NCBI GenBank assembly: GCA_963921795.1
Contig: OY997658.1
Span: forward strand, 52,529,897 to 52,593,896
Length of the DNA: 64,000 nt
Direction of reading: 5' to 3'
Origin: Nannobrachium achirus
Taxonomy: Eukaryota; Chordata; Actinopteri; Myctophiformes; Myctophidae
Shown here: positions 55,814-64,000 of the stretch, piece by piece
Numbering within the stretch: position 1 is the first letter of the stretch
How the letters are laid out: each line of letters opens with the position of its first letter
Translations under genes and position numbers: made by a program
Notes under the pieces: generated by a model
The model's database searches: none
What the model was told of the DNA's origin: nothing
What the model saw: the letters and a program-made list of their open reading frames with translations, nothing else

Positions 55814-56005
55814 ACAGTATATCATGATTACGTAGTCAGGGCAACCAAAGTTACTATGACCTGCAATTTATTTAGCCTGAACCTACAGTATCCGACCAAA
55901 ATGTGGTCTCTATACTGTAAGTTCAGTTCATATTATATATATTATATGGTCATATGAGCCTCATACACAAACATAGAATTATGTATCATAATTCTTATCT
56001 TATCA
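55814..56005. repeat. 192-bp direct repeat, copy 1
   Basis: ACAGTATATCATGATTACGT to ATTCTTATCTTATCA. It differs from 59112-59303 at one base. Past its right end, GTATGAGGTTCATATGACC pairs with GGTCATATGAGCCTCATAC inside the repeat, forming a hairpin only at this copy. Confidence 0.9.
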
Positions 56006-56342
56006 ATCTACCCTTTTAATTTTTGTATGAGGTTCATATGACCTCCACATTAAACATTTTATCAGGGTAATCATAATAATAATAATATGAAGACTTTAAT
56101 AATATTTAGAAATTCAAATTTTCAAAAAGGACTGTAATAATATTTTTTTAAAGGGAACTGTAATAAATCCTTAAAGTTAAAGAAACTTGACACAATATTT
56201 CATCGTTTTTTACAGATGAATGAAGACAGAATTCAAATTGAATAAACAAATAAAGAATAAAGAATGAAAACAAATAAAAGATGAATTAAAAAGTCCATAA
56301 GTCCAGTGATCGGATGACGATGGCGATGATGACGGTGGTGAC

Positions 56343-56392
<50 letters not shown>

Positions 56393-56409
56393 CGATGACG
56401 ATGATGATG

Positions 56410-56445
<36 letters not shown>

Positions 56446-59111
56446 GTGGGGCATGGAGAGACGGCGGTGAGGACATGCAGATGCTGTGGGTTCTTCTGGG
56501 TCTCTCAGGTGTTTCAGGTGTTTCCTACGGGGGACGAAACCTTTGGCCAGTTTACTGTTTCCAAAACAATTTAATTCAGAACTTCAGGTAGCGTTTGTAC
56601 TACATGGCATAACAGTGCAACAGAAACTCACCGACCAGGCACGATCACTCGTGCCTCTGCGGTGGATTGGCATGCACTGTCCTGGCCTCTCTCAGGTGGT
56701 GGTTCGTCTGCACCCCGCCTCAGTCGTGGTGATTCCGGTGACCCGATTCCTTCCCCATACTGCATTCCTCTCTCCGCTCCATCTCAGCCCATGTTGAAAC
56801 AGAAATATTTCAAATTAAGTTTCAAATTGAAATCATAAATCAATGAAAAACCAAATTAAAACAATGTTAAAAATGTTAAAATGAAAAAACAAAAGATACA
56901 TCACACCCCTCTGATGTTACAACAGGTTGTGACATTTAAAGTTAAAGAAATAATTTAAATTATTTAAATCAATAAAAAGGGCTTTAAATCATACACTGTA
57001 GACATACAGTGGCAGTGAGGAAGGGATAGTGAGTTACTAGACACTGTGTCTAGTACCAGTAAGACGCCCAAGGCGAAAAGAAGGGGAAGTGACTTTGTCC
57101 TTCCCAGCAATGGAATCTAAAGGTTGTTATGGTAACCAGGGGACAGGAAGTTTCAAAACAAGAGATTTATGGGTAATGAAGTTTTTAACAGTAAGAGAAC
57201 AGAACAATTAAACAAAATAGTTTAGACAGTAAACAATCAGAATGTTGTGGAAAACTAAGAGAGGAGGTCAAAAACACTCTCGTGTTCCCAAAACAACAGA
57301 TATCAGACACAAAAACAATCTGACCTTGGCAGATGCACACAGTCACACACGCTGCACTCAGAAGTGCACACACACACTCACGAGGAGAGACAGAGTGAAA
57401 AGCGATAAGGGGTTAAAGCGACTTCACGCACACACAGGCGCACGCACGCACGCACTCATGCTCACACATTCATGGTCAGAGAGATGGGAGTCAGAGAGGG
57501 GGGGTTTTACTGAAGCAGCACCCACACACACGCATCTGCTCGCACACACATATAGTACAGTAATTTCATTCTCACAGAAAAGTCATCAAATAAATGACAA
57601 TTTATACTCGGACACAGCCAGAAGCCTCTGGTCAGGTTTAAAACTTAACGTTACAACATATTAAATTAATTTAGATGTTCCTGACTCCCCCACCTGCATC
57701 GCGACTGCAGCAAGGGAGTGAGGGACAGATAAGAGTAAACGGGAATTATCGATACTGTAAACACAACCATAGTCCTATAGAAGGCTCTAAAATCTTAATG
57801 TTACAATAGTTTAAATTAATTTAGACATCAATAATTTGAGTTAGTTATTCTTAATCTTAAATCTTAACTTTAATTTCTCAGAGAACTTTTAAAGCTTCTT
57901 AAAAATATTATTCATTACAGAAAACAGAACTGGTCAGTAACATATAGTCTTAAAGATAAAATATTGTTTCTCAATTTCCAATGGCTGGGCCAAGCCATGA
58001 AAGTGAGAGACCTAAATAAACACAGTATTATCGGTACAGTGAACATAACAGTAATAAACTGACAAATACTGACCCTTCATAGGGTCCAGACAAACAAATA
58101 ATGACCATTCATCAAGATGAGTTGCAAATTCACTTGTGGGTCCAGACAAAAGACAACGTGACTGTACCGAAAAAGTTAAAGTATGAAAATCAGTATTGTC
58201 TCCTCATCAATGAGAGAGCGAGACCAAACCAGAAATAGTTAAAAATAGATTAAAGGTGTTGTACATACACCCTGAAACAAAGATGAAACAAAGAGTTTTA
58301 CGACCATTCTATATCTAGTAGATAAGGATTAATTTACGACGCGTGTCAAACCAAAACATTCCTCCGACGGAGGGAGAACATATTTCACAAATCATATCAA
58401 TTATCATTACATTAACATCGTTAATTCAAAATTCAAAGACACGTTACGGGGACTAAGTAAATATGTACTTATCTTAATCAACTTAGGAATTTGCCAGGCG
58501 TGGAGATCCCAAAGCACCGCACACGGAGAACATCGGTGGAGATATCCAACCCTTCGTCACACGGTCCGGTGCTGATGGATGTCCACGCGGGTCCACATTA
58601 ATCCAAAACTCAGATAACACTGTTGTCCAATAAAAACCTTTGTCTGAAAATACAGCAACGTAGAGATTTTCCTGGCTGGTACTTTTTCATACGTGTTGCA
58701 ACATTGTTCCACCGGGGGAGAGAGTGAACCATGGCTAAACAGCCGGAACACTCCGTCCCTCAGTCGGCCAATGTTGACAAACTGTATGCGGCTACGATGG
58801 ACCATTATTATTAGATAAATTATTAAAGATAAATATGGATCTATAAATCCATAATTAAAATAAGACAAAGAGACCAAAGGACTGAATCTTAGATTGCTGT
58901 ATTTTGAGAGGAGTCAGACAGAGGAGACAAACAGTGAGCGTACCATAGCGGCAGCTTTCTAATTCTCTCTCTCCTCCAAGATGGAGGAAAACATGTATAT
59001 AAAGACATACAGTTTATGACAGTAAGAAGCGTGGAACTCATTCATTTGTTCCCAAATCAAAACAAGGAAGTAGTGCCACGTAGTGCTTGTAATTTTCCAC
59101 TAGTGACTTAT
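56006..59111. other. Unassigned 3.1-kb interval between direct repeats
   Basis: Apart from the GAT microsatellite nothing is recognised. The interval has no reverse transcriptase or transposase motif in any frame I could read. CTAGACACTGTGTCTAG near 57037 is a small palindrome. TATATAAAG near 58996 is a possible TATA box. Confidence 0.35.
56337..56447. repeat. (GAT)n microsatellite
   Basis: GATGAT repeat with GAC and GAG interruptions. Poly-His, poly-Ser and poly-Met frames come from it. Confidence 0.97.
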
Positions 59112-59303
59112 ACAGTATATCATGATTACGTAGTCAGGGCAACCAAAGTTACTATGACCTGCAATCTATTTAGCCTGAACCTACAGTATCCGACCAAAAT
59201 GTGGTCTCTATACTGTAAGTTCAGTTCATATTATATATATTATATGGTCATATGAGCCTCATACACAAACATAGAATTATGTATCATAATTCTTATCTTA
59301 TCA
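59112..59303. repeat. 192-bp direct repeat, copy 2
   Basis: Same length and sequence as 55814-56005 except for one C/T difference in TGCAATCTATTTAGCC. Confidence 0.9.
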
Positions 59304-60130
59304 GTATCCTCCTTGTCAAGCTCGACGTTGGTCATTTGGACCTATACATGGAGAAATGGATTTGTATTGTAGTCAGCAAAATAATTCAGTGTTTTTTAAT
59401 GGCACCTGTCTTTTTTTAAACATCTGTGATCATGCTGAAAGTTGAATAAACATAAACATAAAACCATTAAACATAAACATAAAACCCATTTCAATGCAAA
59501 TGCTCAGTGGCGTTTTGAAGCATGCGGAAGTAGCTGAATTCCAGTGCATTGTGGGTGAATCCAGGTGCATTCTGGGGGAAATTGGTCTCTACCTAGAGAC
59601 CAAAATGTTTGACGCCGAGACGTAATGACGTCACGAACGACGTTGACGTCCATTGAACCCTATTGTAGACCCCAGCGGCGCGCTCTTATGCTCGTGCATG
59701 TATGTTTCACCCCGCCTGAAATTCCAACTTTGGCCAGTATTGCGGCCGCTTCAACGTTTACAAGCCGTTCTGGGGGCTTGGTTGTTCCCGCCTGTCTGTT
59801 CAATTCACTTCCTACTCTTGCTGGCATGTGGGTCTTTTGTCCAATCAGCTGAGTACAGGTCAGTGGAGGCACGTCAGTACCTGAATTTCATGTCACGTGT
59901 CACACCTGCTTTCACAAAGGCTAGCCTGGAGACTGCAAGATACTTCCTGTGTCTTGCAGTCAAACGGAGAGGCAACGCCGTCGGTTTTCACGTCGTAATC
60001 TCCAGAGACGTTGGTGGTTTGCCTGACTGAGCACAGTGGACTATGATGATAAGAAACTTATTTTGATGATGTTTGAGGGTCAAATATCCCCCCTCCCCAT
60101 TTTCTCTGTTTCATAATGAGTCTTAGGCTG
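59304..60130. other. Unassigned sequence
   Basis: GCTCAGTGGCGTTTTGAAGC near 59503 is the inverted counterpart of a stretch near 6470. No exon recognised. Confidence 0.35.
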
Positions 60131-60375
60131 GACTCACACATATGCGTGAAACATCGTCTGAGAATGGCCACTGGGGGGCGCCGTACTAATGCATTGTCAA
60201 TGCAAGGTTGTTTGGTTTTTTGTCGTTGCCGTGTCTCAAGCTAGCTAGGCTAGCTTGAGACACGGCAACGACAAAACACCAAACAACCTTCCATTGACAA
60301 TGCATTGGACCTCCCCCTCCCCCCCTCTTTCTGACACGATAGCTGTCGCAAATGTGTGTGGCGCGTCTAGAGCTT
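60131..60375. mobile_element. Hairpin MITE with a 117-bp near-perfect palindrome
   Basis: The flanks CACACATATGCGTGAAACAT and, reversed, CACACATTTGCGACAGCTAT look like imperfect terminal inverted repeats. The core palindrome (60190-60306) pairs GGTTGTTTGGTTTTTTGTCG and TTGCCGTGTCTCAAGCTAGC with their inverses around the 3-bp centre TAG, with only a few mismatches. Confidence 0.7.
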
Positions 60376-60961
60376 CAAGGGGGAACACAATTATGTTTTT
60401 TCCACAAAAACAGTGTCTGGATTTGTTTGATGAATGAATCCTCTGTGCATGACTGCATGTGTATCTTTTATTTCCATTTCTGCTCTGACTTAAAACGACT
60501 TCAGTGAGGTTGGGTTTAGTCTCTCGTGTCTCGCATTGGTGTTATTTACACCACCCACACCACTGCACAAAGGTGCAGTATCTAATGCACACATCCAATG
60601 CGATTCTAAAACTGTTTGTTTTTCTCGCCTTGCAGCTCATTAGTCGTTGGCTTTTGAGGATTGCCTGTTTGCCTCTCCCCGTCTGTTTGCTCTGGACTCT
60701 ATGGACGCACCAATGTTACCACTGAATTATTTATTTAAGCATTTATCTTGGTATTTTTAAACCTTGTTTACTGACTGAGCACCGATGCTCACACCAGCAG
60801 CAGGGCACTCTGCCACCAAACACAGAGCGGCTCCACTGGAGCAAATGGGTGTCAAGTAACTAAAGTTACCTGTGAGAGCTTCTCTTTGATTTGCCAGACC
60901 TGGAACGCATCTCCGTCGCATTAGACTTGAACCACTTTAACCATTATTTTATGCTTTAGCT
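60376..60961. other. Unassigned sequence
   Basis: No repeat or exon recognised. Confidence 0.35.
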
Positions 60962-61225
60962 ATTGAAAAATAGCAGATATACAAGCTCACAGCGAGCTTG
61001 TAGATTTGCTATTTTTGAGAAATTGTGAAAATTTGTGCCTTTGAATATTTTTGACCCAATTCTATAGGCTAAATTTCAATGTTTCTATGTCAGTGGTCCT
61101 CAAACCTTTTCATGTCATTGACCCCTAGAATTAAATGTATTTGGCCACCGACCCCCATCTCAAAATTATTATGTATCACGGTCTCACGGACCCCCAGAAG
61201 CAAATATTTTAATTACATATATTAG
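60962..61225. mobile_element. hAT-like MITE pieces with hairpin P16
   Basis: Hairpin P16 (60962-61016) has arms TTGAAAAATAGCAGATATAC and GTAGATTTGCTATTTTTGAG and the AGCG tip type. A hAT-like end, CAGTGGTCCTCAAACC, begins near 61091 and continues with GACCCC-rich sequence matching 2124-2230. Confidence 0.6.
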
Positions 61226-61235
61226 CTTTAAATAA

Positions 61236-61237
<2 letters not shown>

Positions 61238-61298
<61 letters not shown>
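61238..61298. repeat. (TA)n microsatellite
   Basis: About 28 TA units. Confidence 0.95.
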
Positions 61299-61305
<7 letters not shown>

Positions 61306-61319
61306 TCAATGATTTACTA

Positions 61320-61346
61320 TTTTCAAAATAGTAGATCTACAAGCTT
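61320..61346. repeat. TACAAGC hairpin P17, left arm only
   Basis: TTTCAAAATAGTAGATCTAC AAGC runs into a poly-T stretch; the right arm is missing. Confidence 0.6.
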
Positions 61347-61471
61347 TTTTTTTATAGCTAAAGCATACAAATCGTCACTGTCGGGCAGAAACCTCGTATC
61401 TCCAAGTTTCAAATGTGTACGTTTTTTCGCTAAGTAAAGCCCTGCTTCATCATACAAGGCCGTCGCACAAT

Positions 61472-61556
61472 ACTAGTGAAAACAGTAGATCTACAAGCAC
61501 ACAACGCCTCGCACCGCAAGGCGTTGTGTGATTGTAGATCTGATGTTTTCACTAGT
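61472..61556. repeat. TACAAGC hairpin P13 (CACAC subfamily)
   Basis: ACTAGTGAAAACAGTAGATC and TACAAGCACACAACGCCTCG on the left; AAGGCGTTGTGTGATTGTAG and TGTTTTCACTAGT on the right. The flanks match P5 in inverted order. Confidence 0.82.
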
Positions 61557-61682
61557 TTAGTTATGTTTTTTTAAATGATAAATACAAAACAAATGCTTTT
61601 GGACATATACGGTTTGCACCCGACAATGACAAAATAATGGTAAAAGTGGTTACGTGACACAGATTCGTTCCCGGTCTTAAAG

Positions 61683-61831
61683 CAGGGGTTCCCCGACATT
61701 TTCATCTGAGACCCAAAAGATAATGTTGTAATTTTGTTGTGGTGTGACATGGTGTGAGCGGACAAACTGTGATGACCAAGTATTCAAATGCGACATGAGA
61801 TGTGACATTCCAGAGTTTGAGAGACCCTGGA
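61683..61831. mobile_element. Possible hAT-like MITE fragment
   Basis: CAGGGGTTCCCCGACATTTT at the left and GAGTTTGAGAGACCCTGG at the right are plausible inverted termini. No target duplication was found. Confidence 0.35.
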
Positions 61832-62250
61832 GGGGATCATGGATATGTTCACTCGACCCACTCAGCCCCACTGAGGTGAGGGTCAGGGTTTGGGTTATAG
61901 GTTTAGGCATAGTGGTTAACATTCACCAGTGTCGGCAGGTTAGCTACTCACCAGCGTCCGCTGGTTAGCATTTCACCAGGTTTAACATTCACCTGCATCG
62001 CTGAGGGAACATAGGGCTGAGGGAACTTGGCAACTGCAGTGAAACATCAGTCAATTGTTGCGTGGAATATGCCAGGTGCGAAACGGCCTCTTTCCACTCT
62101 AGGGGCAAATCAGGCACAACAAAAGGGGGAGAAAAGGCTTTTCAGGGAAAGATCGGGAAAAGTGAAGAGAAGTGTTGAAGAGGCCTGATTTGTAGGTCTG
62201 TAGGTTATTGTATGGCATGGTTCTGAAAGAGGCTAGCCATCAATGAGAGG
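61832..62250. other. Unassigned sequence
   Basis: The GGTTAGC...CATTCACC...GGCAGGTTAGC wording at about 61915-62000 resembles, inverted, a stretch near 47965-48000. Nothing else is recognised. Confidence 0.35.
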
Positions 62251-62330
<80 letters not shown>

Positions 62331-62347
62331 GCGTGTGCGTGTGCGTG
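62251..62347. repeat. (GT)n microsatellite
   Basis: About 38 GT units then GTGCGTGTGCGT variants. Confidence 0.97.
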
Positions 62348-62980
62348 ATCGTGTGTGCGTGGCTCTATAAGCCATGTCCCTTCCTTCCATATCTCCTTTT
62401 CACAGACAAGGTCTCTGCGGGAAGACAGATCTCCCGTTTCCTCTGATGACTCCACAACACATTCCAATTTTACCCTCTAGAAAACCAAACACATTTCTCT
62501 GCATCACTGCGGGAGTCCAGTTCCATGCCCATGTTTCTTCCTGTCTCTCTTCATCGCTTCATTCATATCTTAAATTCTTCCCCACCCCAAGATCCCAATC
62601 CATGACTCTTTATTCTCTTAAAAAACACATTTGTGCCTCCGTGGAGCCGCATTACATTAAGCACATTTACATTTTCATTTGCAACCTGGGTGGGTTCCAT
62701 TTCTTTGTTTTCTTATCGCAGCTCCAGCTGGCATAAAGAAGTCACCTGCCAGCAGCTGGCATTTAAGTTATGAAAGTACACCGCTGGCATTTGCTCGGAG
62801 CTGTGTCCTTTGAGCCTGCGCTTCTTGAGGTATGAAAGTACACAGCGTTGTTCATAGGGCTGTGATGTCAGAATGGTTTGCTCCAGTGGCTTGAACTACA
62901 AATAGAGAAAGAAATCCTTACACGTGCAAGTCTTGTCAACAATTGCAGGGAGACATTCTGAGCCACTGTTTGGCATGTAT
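62348..62980. other. Unassigned sequence
   Basis: GTATGAAAGTACAC occurs twice (about 62769 and 62830), a small duplication. No exon recognised. Confidence 0.35.
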
Positions 62981-62983
62981 GGC

Positions 62984-63235
<252 letters not shown>

Positions 63236-63554
63236 GTGCCAGTTGGGAGTGCAGCAGAGGGAACTGTGAGGTTAAGCACTGGTTTACAGTACGTTAAGTG
63301 AGTCAAGGTTTGCGTGTATACTGTGTCTAATGCATCTATGCTTTCTCAGCCGGAATGGTGGAAAACAAGTTATGGGTCACTTGGTCATGGAGTGGGTTGT
63401 TAAGTAAGGGATAATGCGCCAGCCGAGGGGAGTTATCAGGCCGAAGGGATGTTATATATCGTCATTCACCAAGGAGACAGTATTTATCCCGCTTATTACC
63501 CGGCTACTAAATAAAATTAATAATTTGACTCAAAACTAAAAACAAAACAAAGTA

Positions 63555-63645
63555 TTTCCTTGTTTACAGACGGCTGGAAGTGTTCCACAAGTGTCGCGCT
63601 GGGCGTCCCCCCAGCGCGACACAGTCACCTTGGAAAACAAGGAAG
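63555..63645. repeat. Nested hairpin
   Basis: The inner stem GTGTCGCGCTGGG with CCCAGCGCGACAC (63591-63622) lies inside an outer pair TTTCCTTGTTT and AAACAAGGAA. It may be the centre of a MITE extending over about 63400-63960, but the ends are not clear. Confidence 0.75.
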
Positions 63646-64000
63646 TGCTGATTCAATAGAATCCATTTTCTGATACTACGTTGTCTATTTCTCGCTTAAA
63701 ATATTTTTAAAAACATTCTTGAGAGCAACGTTTAGTTCTAAATGTCGCTGTGTGTTTTACATGGATGACATGTTGGATATAGCACAAGATTCACGCAGTG
63801 CAGCTGGACTGCAGCAGGTGCTCTGAGTCTTTGATTAGGCAGCGGTCTGTTATAGAGCGGAGCGGTATGTTATCGGGGAATATCAGACCTCTGATTTCAG
63901 CTATTGACCAATCAGAATCAAGCATTCAAACAAGCCAGGTAATAAAGGGGAATACCCCCCAACATCAACCTATGTCATTTATTTATAGGTACGTAAATGA
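63646..64000. other. Unassigned sequence to window end
   Basis: No feature beyond the possible MITE mentioned for the hairpin just upstream. Confidence 0.3.

Overview
The window looks like intergenic or intronic DNA of a vertebrate, most probably a ray-finned fish. I find no intact protein-coding gene. The reasons are long CA/GT microsatellites (roughly 70 to 240 bp each), hAT-type MITEs of kinds common in teleosts, tRNA-headed SINEs, decayed Rex1/L2-like LINE pieces, hAT transposase remnants and a 28S rRNA fragment whose expansion segments look fish-like. Almost every longer reading frame is a microsatellite translation or lies inside a transposon. No species call is possible.

Layout. 1-2.4 kb: three tandem ~405-bp units, one split by a transposon with a 9-bp target duplication, then a 430-bp foldback. 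3.0-3.5 kb: antisense 28S rRNA fragment next to a possible minus-strand promoter and first exon. 3.8-7.3 kb: microsatellites, MITE pieces, a 35-nt poly-C tract. 7.3-9.6 kb: old inverted copy of a 2.2-kb transposon, split by a TTAA element. 10.7-14.5 kb: nested MITEs. 17.2-19.3 kb: two inverted-repeat elements with clear target duplications. 20.6-23.3 kb: LTR retrotransposon with a tRNA-Asn primer site but no gag or pol. 24.9-30.3 kb: a deep transposon-in-transposon nest. 33.2-35.5 kb: second, nearly identical copy of the 2.2-kb transposon. 36.0-37.5 kb: LINE reverse transcriptase fragment split by a perfectly palindromic TA-flanked MITE. 40.4-43.6 kb: composite repeat with three or four SINE heads. 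44.2-46.0 kb: two hAT derivatives carrying N- and C-terminal transposase pieces. 46.9-49.0 kb: repeat holding eight copies of CCATATATGG. 53-64 kb: more nested MITEs, two 192-bp direct repeats, hairpins and microsatellites.

The most unusual signal is a small hairpin with stem arms close to GATCTACAAGCTCACAACGC. It occurs at about 17 sites, whole or decayed, in at least five unrelated host repeats. It usually sits at the symmetry centre of the host's own inverted repeat, and subfamily substitutions are matched on both arms. It behaves like a mobile or converting palindrome shared between MITE families and is the best candidate here for an undescribed system.

Nothing here acts as a pathway. 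The biology is transposon insertion order, recorded by target-site duplications of 2 (TA), 4, 8 and 9 bp and TTAA.
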